From positions 140,830,621 to 140,894,620 of the forward strand of contig CAKMRJ010005523.1 in NCBI GenBank assembly GCA_928212115.1: a stretch of 64,000 nt of DNA. Direction: 5' to 3'. This stretch comes from Lactuca virosa (taxonomy: Eukaryota > Streptophyta > Magnoliopsida > Asterales > Asteraceae). The translations under genes were made by a program, and so were the position numbers. This document shows positions 21,301 to 34,005 of this stretch, in pieces. The stretch's first letter is position 1. Every line of letters starts with the position of its first letter. The notes beneath the pieces were generated by a model. The model saw only the letters and a list, made by a program, of their open reading frames with translations, did no database searches and was not told the DNA's origin.

Positions 21301-22931
21301 GATACTTTGGGCTTTGATGCATGAGATGATTTGTAAATTCGCACTAGGTTTGTTACCATAGATGAGAAGGGTTTCGTCATTTGGTAGATTGAGGCGAACG
21401 GCCCTTTCGTAACATAGAATGTCGGCACGGTGAGGAACTAACCAATCCATCCCGATGATTACGTCGAAGCTTTTTATGGTGACCGGCATCAGGTCAATTT
21501 TAAATGTATGGTTGTCTAGAGTGAGAGTACATTCTGAGTATATATCGCTAGTGCGTTCTACTTTCCCATTTGCCATTTCTACTACATAAGTATCCTTTAG
21601 TGATTGGGGATTTTGTTCAAGTAACTGTTTATATTGGTGGCTCACGAAACTCCTCTCCGCTCCACTATCGAATAGTACGCATGCATAAGAGTTATTGAGG
21701 AGAAACGTACCGGTAACCACCGTGGGATCCTCGACTGCTTCCCCATGTCCTATTGCCAGGACTCTTCCTACTCCACCAGCATTAGGGGCTTGTGCTTTGG
21801 GGCAGTCTCTTTTGAAGTGACCTGCGTCTCCACAGTTGTAGCAGGTCCGGGTTGCCCCCGTACTGGCGACTTGGTTGATTGGTTGAGCCGGCGCTTTACA
21901 GAAACGAGCAGTGTGCCCCTTCCTGTCGCAGTTGTTACAGTGCATCTCCCTACAAGCACCATTGTGGTGAAAGTTGCACTTGTTGCACTTAGGTAGTTTT
22001 CCCGCATATGGCTTCGGTGGTGCTGGAGTGGTAGCAGTAGTGGCAAGTATTAGTGGCAGCATGGACAGCAACAATTTGTTGCTTCTTAGCGGGGTCCTGT
22101 GCTGGTTGGCTCTTCTTTTCGTTCCAGAACTTCCTTTTGTTGTTTCCTCCTTTTGATTTATCAGTGGTGGTGGTTGTAGTATTATGACCGGCTCGGTGGT
22201 CAACAAGTTGTTGTGCCAGCTCCCTGGCACTGTCAAAAGTAGTTGGCCTTGAAGCCAGGACACTACTTTGCACGTGGAGAGACAGTCCCCAAAGGTATCG
22301 CTCCACCTTTTTCTCCTCCGGAGTAACCATTGTTGGGCAGAGGAGAGCCAATTCATTGAATCGGGTGGTGTAGGTTTCAAGGTCAGAGCCCGTCATCCTG
22401 AGGTTCCAAAGTTCTTGTTCCAGCTTTTGAATTTCACCTCTCGGGCAGTACTCCTTCATCATCAACGTTTTTAGTTCTGCCCAGGTTATGGAGCTAGCCA
22501 CTTCGAGAGAGAGTAAGTGACTTAATCCGGCAGTTCCACCAAGTAAGGGCCCGGCCGGTGAAGGTGAAGGCTGCGAACTTAACTTTGCTCGCTTCGGGGC
22601 AGAGAGCACACCTGAAAGACTACTTCGGTCTTTTCAAACCATTGCATCAACGCGATGACTCCCCCGCTTCCATTGAAGTTGTCGGGTTTGCCATTTGTGA
22701 AGTCTTTGTATGAACACTCTTTTGCACGCCACGTACTGTCTCCGCGTGGTTAGAGTGTGTAGCTCCCGATCCCGAACCACCAGCTCCGTTGGTCCCTATC
22801 TGCGACATTGCGGCCGCTACGGCTGCTGCTGTTACTGCAGCCTGGAACATCGCGGGATCAAACTGTGGAGGCGGCGGCGGAGGAGGTGTTGCTGTGTTGC
22901 TGGAAGGTCTTGGTCTTCTTCTTGGCGGCAT
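18373..22931 (-). pseudogene. RT-C gag-pol polyprotein, frameshifted
   Basis: Gag starts at 22931 (MPPRRRPRPSS, then a proline run). Zinc knuckles include CNNCDRKGHTARFC and CYNCGDAGHFKRDC. The protease has LFDSGAERSFVS and follows VVTGTFLLNN without any intron. RT has FIDD at 20654-20665. RNase H and integrase follow, with the HHCC finger (LYWWPNM...C..C), SDRDSRFTSRFW and GQSERTIQTLED. A chromodomain (FVEEPVEIMDREIK to FTWEREDQMKQKYPHLF) ends at 18373. Frame changes fall near 22630, 22035, 20910 (a C homopolymer), 19970 and 19625, and an in-frame stop falls near 20396. Several breaks are in homopolymers and could be sequencing errors. The 414-residue integrase-chromodomain frame (18373-19617) is intact. 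Confidence 0.92.
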
Positions 22932-23651
22932 GGTTCTGTCATAAGTTGAAAGTGCATACTAATTTGTCGGGACATAATAATTATTATATTTTAAAATGAT
23001 CTTTATCGGTTACTTAATTAGTTGCAAAGTGCATACCAGTCATTGTGATTAAGATATAATAGTCCTTCGAATAGATGACCCTAACTCCAAGACCACAACC
23101 AAACAAGGACAGGAACTGAAACAAAGATACATAAATTCTAAGTCTATAGCATTTAGTTACATATGACCTTAGCGCATCCACTTAGCAGCTATTAATTATA
23201 AATAAAGACCTATTTAATATCAGATAATTTATTATAGTAACACAAATACTCCTATAGTATTTGTAAATGTTTAGTTTTGAGTCCTTAAAGTATCCTTTGT
23301 AGTCTGTTATTAGGTTTGTTAGATTTGTTGTCCATCCTGACCATCCCCCGGTATATGCAAGTCAATTCCCGGACAGATATAGTTGATCAGGCTATATCCT
23401 TCCCAGACTTGATTTACATATACCAAGGCATACCCATAATGTACAACTCCTCTTCTTTTATTTTATGTTTTCTAGTTATGACACTATATGAGCATGTATG
23501 CATGTATTTATACTTTTAATAAAAAAAAGAATCATTTATTTTCTAAAAGTATATTTATTTGAAAATGCACAAATCAGAGACTATTAGTCCCAATTGTGTT
23601 TATAGTTTGTATATCTTATGTGGTTTGATATACTTAATTCACTATAAACCT
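22932..23651 (-). other. RT-C untranslated leader
   Basis: 720 bases between primer site and gag start, AT-rich, no gene seen. The short plus-strand ORF at 23316-23519 has no support. Confidence 0.6.
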
Positions 23652-23664
23652 GGCTCTGATACCA
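23652..23664 (-). other. RT-C primer binding site (initiator Met tRNA)
   Basis: The minus strand reads TGGTATCAGAGCC three bases inside the 5' LTR, the same primer type as RT-A, RT-B and RT-D. Confidence 0.93.
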
Positions 23665-23667
23665 ATC

Positions 23668-26557
23668 TGTCACACCCCCAAACCAAGGATGGCGGAAACG
23701 TCCGGGGGTGGAGGACTTCATGTATAGTATCATAACAGCAATTGTAATAGTAATTCAAGCAAACACAACCAACATATATATAATTGAAAAAAATTACATC
23801 ATTGTATGAATTACATGTTTACGAATCAATTACAATATGTTGATAAAATATGAAATAGTAGACGCCTTAGCGTCCCATCCTCAAAAGCACTTGATTACCT
23901 GTTTAATGATTTCCTGAGAATACAAGTTGTTTGAAAAAGTGTCAACACAAAGGTTGGTGAGTTCATAAGCTTTTCGTTTGTAAAAGTAGTATTTGTGTTA
24001 GAAAAATCCAATATTTTCCTTAATGTGTAAATGTAGTCTTAAAACCCAAAGACCGAAATGTACAAGTAATTTGTCATATTTATAGTAAAACAATGCAAGT
24101 TTAAATCGACATAAACTCGTTAAATTTTAATGAAGTTCCCGTAATTTCCAATGTTTGTTAATACTTTATGTGAGTTTATTATAACCATACTATGACCAAG
24201 GTTGCCTAAAACGACGTTCTTCAGGCGTCGGAAATGTTATGACATTTGTCACCCCAGACCTATCGGTCTAACTGTTGCATGCAGTTTAGGTGTGGGTTTG
24301 TCAAACCCAATATAGATCTATACAAAGTATCACGCTCTCCCTCAAGGAGACTCTGGTTACAATACAGGACTTAATGGTAATTTGAAGTAAATGTCTCACA
24401 AAGTCATTAACGGAATTACGTGTTATGAAAACTTGGTACCGTATGGCCGTACCTTGCTTAATGAAAATATCCTTTGTATAAATGTACCCTTTTTAAATGT
24501 ATGTGTTATGTAATGTATCATAAACTATACCTATTATAGTTTATCAACCAAGGGTAGTACGTGGTAATGTATGCAAACTATATTCAAAATAGTTTATTTA
24601 ATGTTTGAATGTATCGATTGTACTTTGATTATAATCACTTGTTATTCTTTATATTTTATATGACCAAATCCAGTTGTAAACTGATGTGTGTCTAAATATT
24701 AAGATAAAATGTCATATATTGCAGTAACATATAATCACATAAAGATATACACCTTGCTCAACATGTTACAAGGTGAAATGAACTTAACAGCAACGTTTTC
24801 GTTAAAAACAGTTTCTGTTACCGTTCTTAGAAAATTTATAGAAAAATCATCAAAGCTCTAAATCCAAATCCGCAAATTTTGAGAGTTTGGAATATGAGTC
24901 TAGTTTGTTCGTAAATTTTATCATGATTTTTAGTGATCTCTAACAGAGGTGAAAATGTTCATAATCACAGACTGGTCCGGGTTTGCCTCTGAAATGACAG
25001 GCAGTTTTGTAAAAATCACCATAAATTGTAGAAAAAATCATATGGAGATGTGCAAGTAGCCATTTTAAAGCTAAGAGTTTGAACTACTTGCACCTGAAAC
25101 AGTTTTGAAAACTAAAATATTTAAGTTGACCAAAACAGTCCGTGATTAACGTCCATCTTTTCTGATGTAATCTGTTAGGAAAAGTTTAATTGTGTTCTTG
25201 ATGATTTTACTTGTATTCCCCCCTTAAAACTTAAGAAAACATGTAAATGTATGGGTATGAACTCACCTTATGTGGTTTCAGTAGATGAAAGTGAGAGAGA
25301 GGAAGTGTTCAACCAAGAACACTAAGAAGATGTCTTGACGACTCGAGAATCTAACACCGAATAAGATGGAACTTGTGTAAGATATCAATGATTTGAGTAG
25401 AATGGAGTTAATAATTATGTGAATGATGAAGATGAAGATACTTACTAATTGAAGAAAGAAATCCCTGGAGAAAGCCTGTGAAGTTCTTGAAGTTGAGAGA
25501 AAAGATGAGAGAATTTTGGAGAGTGTTCTTGGTTGCTAAGTGTAGAATGAAAGAGTTTTATGGAGAATGAGGAGAGAGGATCAATCCTCCAGCTCTTAGA
25601 ACGTGGGAAGAGCTGGAGATGGTGGCTGTAAAGGTCCACTAAGGAGACAAGGGGTAGTGGGAAAGAATGGCTAATCATAGAGTGAGGTGGTGGTGGTTTG
25701 CTTTTGCCATAAATTAAGGAAAAGCAAATATTCCCTCAATAATTAGTTCAATCACCAATTCTTTTAATATATTTATAAAAACCCTGGAGATTTATATATT
25801 TTGGGGCCTTAGTTTATAAAATAAAGTTTTGGGTGAAAATCCCACGTTAAAATAATGAAAAACGGAGTTAAAACGAAGTCGTAGTCGAAAAAACGGGTAA
25901 AAAGGAGCTGTCTGCGAGGTTCGGACCTTCGGACCTTCGGACCTTCGGACCTTCGGACCTTCGCTTCGGACCTTCGGACCCTCGCTTCGGATCAGAGGCC
26001 TCGGATGCGGGCTTCGGATGCGAGGCTTCGGATCGAGGCTTCGGATGCGAGGCTTCGGTCCAGAAGCTTAGGTTTCGGATCCTTAAGCTTTTACTCGTTT
26101 TTACTCCGTTTCAAGCGATTTTTTGACCCGGTCAAGGGTCGAGATGACCCAAATGATTACAAAAAGTTAAAGTAACTTTGAGTGAGATTTGGGAGAGATT
26201 TGGGAGAGATTTCAAATAGAAAGAGATAGAGTGAAAAACGATTTAGAGAGGTTTCGTTGTGCTTAATTTGAGTGTCCGGCTTCACAACGCAAGGTTCGTA
26301 AACCCCATTAAACCGTGTTTTAGTGTCTTACACAATCCCGATGATTGTGTAATAGTGTTTTTATCACTTTGGTTCGTTGTTTAGCACTTTTAAGGCTAAG
26401 GAAAATCAAACACATGAACTTTCCAAATGATGATTTCTCATTAAAATAGCGAATTGTATAGTGATTACATAACGTAAACCCTAGCATACAAGGGTTATTG
26501 GAGTTGACCGGTTTGACTTGTTGACTTTGAATTGACCGAAATTTGACGGTTGTCACA
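23668..26557 (-). repeat. RT-C 5' LTR
   Basis: 2890 bp, nearly identical to 15460-18319. The larger differences lie in the CTTCGG array; the rest are single-base indels and a few substitutions. Confidence 0.92.
25913..26065 (-). repeat. CTTCGGA / GATGCGAGG array, 5' LTR of RT-C
   Basis: Same array as 17692-17825, but with at least four consecutive GGACCTTC units where the other LTR has two. Replication slippage or assembly difference. Confidence 0.85.
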
Positions 26558-27552
26558 GTAGTATCGTGTATACCCCTAATATTTTTCAGGTTGTGTCCCC
26601 TTTTAAGCATCTAAATCCCCTGGATCTTTTATGGCCAACCTCCATATCCTCTAAACCCTAAAATCAAAACCCAGCCCTTGTGAGTTAGATTTGAAGCTTG
26701 AGAGTGATTTTTGAGTATTCTTGGTATGTGAAGGAAGATCATTCAAGATGGTGGTGTTCATTCCAGCTTTTGGATCCAAATCTAACATCTCTTTGTTCAT
26801 CTTTTGAAGGTATTAAAGTTCATTACCTTGGATTTGGTTTTGTTAGATCTTGGTTAGACTTGTATTTAAGTTCTTTTGTCCCAAAACCTTGATCTTTGTG
26901 AGTATGGAATACTACAAAGCATATGAGCTGTCCTTTTCAGACGTTTTAGGGTGCTTAGAGCTAAAAATGTTAGATTGGTCCTTTCCTTTCTTCCATGCAT
27001 GATTTATGGAGTTTTTAGTGAAGTGAAATGTTAGGGTTTTGGGATTAATCTCTCTTTAGCCATGAAAAGGCATACATTCAGAGACTTTATAGATTAAGAC
27101 ACCTTTTAGAGTCGGGTCTGGGGTCTGGGTAAAGTGTCTTAATGATTTAAGACTTAAAAATGAAGTTTTGGGATCAGCTGCGTACGCCGAGTGTACTCCT
27201 GGATATGGCCCACATAGCCAGTTGCAAGCCCGATCCTTCTTTCCTTTACGATATATGCCCAATGTACAGATGGTTATGCCCCGCGTACGGTCGCGCTTGA
27301 CTTTCGTTGACTTTGTGACCCATTGTGCTTGAGTGGATTTGTAAGGAATTTTAAAGGGCAAAATGGTCTTGTGCCTTAAATGTGGATTAGACTTGTCTTG
27401 GGATTAGTTGGAGTATGGAAATTACCTTAATTATTAATTAGGGTTTAATGGTTTGTAAATATTAGGCGGAGTTCTCCTTCCGGCAATTCGGGTGTGAGTT
27501 ATATCAGTCATTTGTGCGATGTGAGTTTCCTCACTATTCTTACCTGGTGGTA

Positions 27553-27634
<82 letters not shown>

Positions 27635-28063
27635 ACCAACTGGGTCTATGTGTTATTACTGTGGATATGTGTACTATTTGTTGAGACTACGGATAATCTC
27701 CAGGGTGCTGATAACCTACAGGGGTGTATTGCCCACTGAGACTTCGGATATCCAGGGTTGTGATAACCCATAATGTTTATTTTGTGTTGTGTTTTATGTG
27801 GTATTTTGGGGAACTCACTAAGCTTCGTGCTTTATAGTTGTTGATTAAATGTGTTCAAGTACTTCTAAGGATCGCAGGAATGCGATGATTTGATTGTACA
27901 CATTCGCCTGCAGTTTATGATTCCATATATTTTAGGACACTTGATGTTTGATGATGATTTTTTTTATTTGACATTTATGATTTTCCTAAGATGGTTTTAT
28001 GAATAATGTATTTTATATGAATTTAAAAGTGAAAAATTTGGTTTGGAAATTGGATGTGTTACA
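26558..28063 (+). repeat. RT-B 5' LTR, right part after RT-C
   Basis: Ends GTGTTACA directly before the primer site. It shares the plan of the RT-A LTR: GTACGCC and CCGCGTACGG motifs (27180-27290), TTGACTTTCGTTGACTTT (27297-27315), GGGCAAAATGGTCTTGTGCC, GGCGGAG, and GGGGAACTCACTAAGCTTCG near the end. An (AT)n tract lies in it. A TSS-proximal TATA box was not obvious. The ORF at 26698-26892 is unlikely to be a gene. Confidence 0.8.
27554..27630 (+). repeat. (AT)n microsatellite in RT-B LTR
   Basis: About 77 bases of AT with one TT interruption near 27597. Confidence 0.95.
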
Positions 28064-28065
28064 AT

Positions 28066-28078
28066 TGGTATCAGAGCC
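28066..28078 (+). other. RT-B primer binding site (initiator Met tRNA)
   Basis: TGGTATCAGAGCC two bases after the LTR end GTTACA. Confidence 0.92.
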
Positions 28079-28921
28079 CTGGTTTTGAGGGATTTGATGA
28101 ACTCTTGGGGGATTCCAAACTGAAACTAAGGATTGAGGATTTTCATAAAAAAACTTTTCCAAAAGAAACAAAGAATTTCAAAGGAGAAAAATGGATGAAG
28201 TAGTGCATACAATTAGCCAGAGCTCGAGTTGTAGTTTTCCAAAATATCTCTATTTATTCTATTTGTAGTGTTGAGTTGTTATCTTATGAACTGATAGAAC
28301 TACATGTAGCTAGGTGATAGGCTAAGGATCCTTCAGGAAGAGTGTGTTAGGGTTGCCTGATTTGTGATGCCTTTAGCCTAGGAGGTGGCTTTTATAAGAT
28401 TGAACATATCATTGTTATTTTCTTAGTGTATGTGCATAATTGTACATGGTTAGGATTTTATAGCCTTAGAATTCCTGATTTAGCCTTTCTTCATGTTCTT
28501 GGTTGGTTGTAGACTTGAGGTAGAATCATTTATTCAACTGTCTATCGAGTCTCGTATGTGTTAATTGGCATGCAAAAAGCAATTGGCAATGATAGTAAAG
28601 ATCTTTGAGAGGCAGAGTGGTGTTGGGGAGTAGTATGGGATGAGTGCCTAGATGATTTGTAGTGTTCTGAGGGAGGAACTGTATGGTGAGTGTAAAGATA
28701 CCCTGAGGAATTGAGTTCTTGTGACATAGGGTCTTGAGAGGACGACTTGAGGCAGATACATATTGGTGTGGAAAGTAGTATTGGGCCCCTACTACTGAAA
28801 GCACCAGATCCGTACTTGACTCAAGAAGGAATCTTAGGGTATTGAGGAACTTGCAGGAGTGTGTAAGTGTTTTTGTATGTGCTTTAGCATGTTTCTGATA
28901 GTTTTCTTGTGTGTTATGAGT
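28079..28921 (+). other. RT-B untranslated leader (complete)
   Basis: 843 bases from primer site to gag start. The part from 28395 corresponds to window position 1. No gene seen. Confidence 0.65.
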
Positions 28922-29581
28922 ATGGTGGTTACCCGAGGTTCAGGCTCCAATGACCCCGAGAGGCCGAGCGCCAGTGACGATGAGATCCATAGGATCATTG
29001 CCGCCGAGGTGGCCACAAGATTAGAGAGGCCACAACCGAGATGTTAGGATCTATTAAGACCATGCTGATCGAGACTTTTAACGAACGTTTATGTCGTCGT
29101 CACTGAGGCTTGCTGCTGCCGCCACCACTACAACCACTGTTGTTGCAAGACCGTAGGGGGGGTGATTCGTTGTGATACCAGGAGTTCAACAACCTAAGCT
29201 CCCAGAGTTTGGTGGGACCCAGAACCTGATTACCGTGATGAGATGGATTTCTGATGTTGAGGGTGTTTTTCTATAATTGCTCTGTCAGGCAATTTGAGGG
29301 TTAGCTTTGCACTGAACCTACTTTCCTGGGCGCGAAGGATTGGGTGCAAGTTTGTGATGGTGACTATTCCCCTGGGGGGAGCGTTCTGCAGTGCGTGGAT
29401 TGGGTGAGATTTGGGTGAGATTTACTGAGAGTTTAGAGAGAGTTTATGTCAGTGGTTGAGAAAGGAGGAGAGAGCGGAGAGAGAGATGGGAGAGAGAGAA
29501 GAGAGAGAGAGAGAGGTAGGCCCAGGAGTTTCTATCTCTTAAGAAGAAGATAGAGACAGTGACTGAGATCACCAGGTTGTT
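28922..29581 (+). pseudogene. RT-B gag, 5' part (second copy)
   Basis: Same gene as 532-1174, starting MVVTRGSGSNDPER. Here an extra indel near 29020 ends the first frame early (at 29047). The GA tract is interrupted and the region 29330-29440 has small duplications such as repeated GGTGAGATTT. RT-A follows after TTGTT (29577-29581). Non-functional. Confidence 0.72.
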
Positions 29582-31138
29582 TGTAACATCCCGAGTTGAG
29601 GTATACCTCGTAACCCTTGGTCTTTGAGTGATTGTCTTTTTTAGTCCCTTTATGAGATAAGGTGGTGAATGAGTATGCGGGGCGTACGTGAGTGTACGCT
29701 CGGCGTACTAGTATGCATGCATTTGACGTGGAAGCCACCTAGTACGCTGGGGGTACCAAAGGGTACGATGGGCGTACTAGGACCAGAGTGAAAACCCTAA
29801 TTTAGGGTGAGTCCCCTATATAAAGGATATGATGGCCTCATTTCTGGCCACCATTCTCAGACATCAAACCCTAAGTGTTCCCTAACCCTCGTTTTAGAGC
29901 TTGTAAGTTCATTTGTGAGCCTTTGAGAGTTTTTGTGTGTTCTTGAAGAGAAGAGAAAGCTTTGGAGAAGAAGGAGTGGGAGTCCAAGCTCTAGGGTCTG
30001 AGCAAATCTGAGTTGGGAGCTTCATATAGAGGTATAAAGCTTCAAACTTTACCACTCTTTTTTATGTGCATCATAGAAGAGACTTTTAGGTTTTTGTCCC
30101 AAAAAGGTGGAGACTTTATGAGATCTTGAGTTCCAGAGACTAGGACCAACCCCTTTTGAGTATATTAGTGGTGTAATGTCATAAAAATCCAATCTTGGGT
30201 GTTGGTGACCATATCATCCATGCAAAGGCTTAAAGTCACTGACTTTATGGGTTAAGAGCTATTAGAGAGTCTAGATCTGAAATATGAGCCAAGGTCTTAA
30301 CTGTTTAAGACCAAACAAGTGAAAAGGGTGAAACTGGAGCGTACGCCGGGCGTAATTCCAGTACGCGCAGCGTAGGGGTCGCGCATCCCCGATGCCTGCA
30401 TGGCAGCCGAGTACGCCCAGTGTAAGGAGCTGGTACGTACAGCGTACTCCCTGCCATTGACTTTTGGTTGACTTTTAGGTTGTGGTCAATTTATGGGACA
30501 TTTATGGCCATTGAGGGGTAAAATGGTCTTTTGCCCTTCTGTAGTAGTGTTGTAGCCTCTTGAGAGTCGTGATTAATTAGGGATAATTATCGTGTATCTT
30601 AGGCGGAGGCTAGGCCGGTGATTTGAGTTCGAGATTTGCTGACTTCTTGCAAGGTGAGTCTTCTCACTATACTTACCTTGAGTGGTACCTTTGTGTGATT
30701 GAGCTTTTATTGTGTTTATATGTGTATTTGATATTCTGCATTATGTCTTTGTGATTTATGCTGAGTATTGTTATTATGAGCTTACTGAGTTGGGACCGGG
30801 GGGTCCCAATGAGACACATTGACCGGAGGGACTTATCGAGTTATAGCCTAGAGTGCCTAATGAGTTGTGTGTGGTATCTTGGGGAACTCACTAAGCTCCG
30901 TGCTTACCATGTTAAGTGTTATGTGTTTCAGGTACTTCCGATGATCGCAGGAAGGCCCCTACTTGATGGTACACACACTCGCATTGGAGATATATTTTGG
31001 AGGATCCTGGTTTTTGTGATAAACAACTTTTGATAAATAAAATGTATTAATGTTGATACTTGAGATTTTCGGGAAATATGACATGTGATTATTATGTTTG
31101 AAAATGAAAATTTTGGTTTGAAAATTTTCGATGTTACA
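29582..31138 (+). repeat. RT-A 5' LTR (second copy)
   Basis: 1557 bp. Reads CACCTAGTACGCTGGGGG where the first copy has a small rearrangement near 1335. TATA at 29817-29826. Confidence 0.9.
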
Positions 31139-31141
31139 AGT

Positions 31142-31154
31142 TGGTATCAGAGCC
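31142..31154 (+). other. RT-A primer binding site (second copy)
   Basis: TGGTATCAGAGCC, as at 2734. Confidence 0.92.
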
Positions 31155-32984
31155 TTGGTTTGAGGGATTTGGATGCACCTCCGGGTGTATTTGGACTCAA
31201 ACTGGGGATTTAAGAAAAAAATTCAAAAGAAATGATTTTTCTAAAACGAGAAAGAGCTTTTAGAGAAAACGAGTTGGATCGGTGTGTACAATCAGCCAGA
31301 GACCGGACGGTGATTTCCCAAAATACCCTTACTTTTGTGTTATGAGATATTTATGAAATATTCTGTTAGAATTGCATGATAGAAATTAGGCTAGGTATTT
31401 CATATTCTAGGGCTAGAGTTGCCTGATTTGTGATGCCTTAGCCTAGGAGATGTTTTGATCAGTGTTATCTGCTATTTGCTCTGAGTATGTGTTGAGTTTT
31501 GAGTCGAGAGATAATCTAGGAGGAGATACCTAGATGAGATTGAGAGGGTTCTTCTTAGAGAGTAGTCTGTGAATCGTGAGATATAGAGTATTTGTGAATT
31601 AGAATCCTAGGAGGAGGACTTCGGGTGACTACGGGTTTGGTGTGGAAGGTAGTATTGGGCCCATACAACTGAAAGCACCAGATCTGCAGGCAGCCTAAGT
31701 ACGAATCCTTAGGATGCTAAGGAGCAAGTAGGGGCGAGTGATCGAGTGTGAGTATACTCGAGCGAGTCTCTGATGATTTTGTGTTGTGTTTCAGAGACAT
31801 CATGGTAGTTACACGCCACACCCCAGAGAGCAGTGGAGTTAGCGATGACGAAATTTGCAGGATGATTCATGATGAGGTGGCCGCAGCCATTCTGGAGGCT
31901 ATTCCAGAGATGTTTGGGGTCTATTAAGACCACTATGATCGAGACATTTGATGAGCGATATGCTGCTGTTTCGGAGGCGGCTGCTGCTGCAGCGACCGCA
32001 ACTGTTGCTACTGCCAGGCCACGGGGGGTGACTCGTTGCTGTATCGGGAGTTCAGCAACACAAAGCCACCAGAGTTTGATGGGACTCAGGATCCGATTGC
32101 TGCGATGAGATGGATGATCTCTGACATCGAGGGATGTTTCTATACTTGTTCATGCCCAGAGCATTTGAGATGCGGTTCGTGCTGAACCAGCTTCGCTTGG
32201 GAGCGAAGGACTTGTGGAAGTTTGCGACAGCCAGCTTTACTCCTGCAGAGCATACTACAGTGACTTGGGAGAGAGATTTGTGATGATGTTCCGAGATGAG
32301 TATGTTCCCCCGGTGGAGAGAGGAACGGTTGGCCAGGAGTTTCTGTCTCTCAGACATAAGACAGAGTCGGTGACTGTGATTACTCGGATGTTTCACGAGA
32401 GGGCGTTGTTCTGCCCTGAGCATGTGTCGACTGAGTAGGCACGCATAAGCCGTTATTTGAGCATTCTGAGGAGGGATATTCGAGAGTTCGTGGCGAACTC
32501 ATCTTATCGGACATTTGCTGAGCTTCAGGCAAATGCCAGGAGGAGGGAGATCGAGTTGGAGACCCAGGCCAGGGAGGATGCGGAGTCTCAGGGAGAGACC
32601 GGCGGTCGGTGCAGTCGCAGCCGGCAGCCAAGCGGGCTAAGCCCACTGATTCGAGATCAGGAGGCCAGAAGGGCCGCACTTGTGGCAAGTGCGGCAAGAG
32701 TCATGAGGGATCTTGTCGGGCGGGGATTTGCTACAAATGTGGCAAGGAGGGGCATATGGCGAAGGATTGCCCCAAGGGATTTGCAGTCTGTTTTCACTGC
32801 AATCAGACCAGCCATCGGAAGGCCGAGTGCCCTCAGCTTGTTCAGGGATCAGCATAGGGTTCCGCTCCTGCTGCTTTGCATGCTGCTGATGTTCAGCCGG
32901 TGAAGACCGAGGTTCCGAAGGCTCGTGGGAGAGCTTTTCAGCTGACAGCGGAGGAGGTCCGCGCAACACCTGATGTCGTGACTG

Positions 32985-33044
32985 GTATGTATTTCTTTAT
33001 TGTTTATTATGAGATTTATTGTGCTTATTATGTGCTATATCTAG
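32985..33044 (+). other. Candidate gag-protease intron of RT-A (second copy)
   Basis: 60 nt, identical ends to 4581-4640. In this copy the reading frame continues across it to LVLFD. Confidence 0.72.
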
Positions 33045-33480
33045 GTACATTTCTTGTGAATTTTGTACCTGCTTTAGTGTTATTTGATTAGGGTGCGAGT
33101 CGATCCTTCGTGTCTTTAGCTTTTAGTCGTCACATCAGTATCCGACGCGAGGAGTTGAGTGACCTTTGAGGGGTTCTATAGCCGATGAGCATGCGGTTTT
33201 TGCTACTGATGTATTCGAGGATGTGTGCTGGAGATTTTTGGTGTCGAGTTTCCGATTGACCTGGTACCGATCGCGATGGGTGATGTCTGTGTCTGTGGGC
33301 ATGGATTGGTTGAGCCTTTTTGGAGCAGTGATTGACTGTGAGCGATAGTTGGTGACTATATGAGACCCCGGTGGGGGAGTGCTTACAGTTTATGGCGAGG
33401 GTACCAGATCTGGGTCAGCTTTCTGCTCTGTGCTAGAGAGAGGCAGAGTTTGCAGCAGGGTTGTATGGGTTTCCTGGCGT

Positions 33481-33687
33481 CAATGTTGTAAAACTCGCTG
33501 AGTTGGCCGATTACTCCTCCGAGTACTCGCTACTCGGCCCCTTACCGAGGCGAGTTACAAAATTCCGAGTACTCCCCAATCGGCCCCTTACTGAACTGAG
33601 CAGTGTTGTAAAAAACCGGTCAACTCGGTGATTAATATGTACAATATGCTTAACGATTTATTTTTTAACACAAACACATGTGATTAT

Positions 33688-33743
<56 letters not shown>

Positions 33744-34005
33744 TAAATTTTTTCAGTAATTATTCACGAAGTGAGACCATTATTATGTTTTTCAGTTTTT
33801 GTGTATTCACATGTATCTAATTTTGTTATATATTTCAATCAACTTAAGATTTTAACTTATGATTTTGACATATATAAGTTCCCTAAAAATATTTCTACAT
33901 GAATTACCGACTCCGAGTACTCCCCGAGTACTCCCGAGTACTCCTGAGTACTCGCTACTCGGTAGTCGGCCGAACAGGTACCGAGTAACGAGTTCTACAA
34001 CCTTG
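33481..34005 (+). mobile_element. hAT-type MITE inside RT-A pol (second copy)
   Basis: 525 bp, same ends, TA tract and imperfect 8-bp flanks as 5084-5605. Confidence 0.75.

Larger units (their letters stand above)
15460..26557 (-). mobile_element. RT-C: complete Ty3/gypsy chromovirus, minus strand
   Basis: Two long LTRs (15460-18319 and 23668-26557) that begin TGTCACACC and end GGTTGTCACA flank a 5.3-kb interior. Primer site and polypurine tract are in the right places for minus-strand orientation. Flanking 5-mers GTACT and GTAGT differ at one base. The LTRs differ mainly by one-base indels, so the insertion is the youngest event here apart from possible sequencing error. It landed inside the 5' LTR of RT-B. 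Confidence 0.93.

Noticed and set aside
15460..26557. Two unrelated solo LTRs of the RT-C type
   Set aside because: A primer site, a polypurine tract and a full gag-pol in the right orientation lie between them, so they are the ends of one element.
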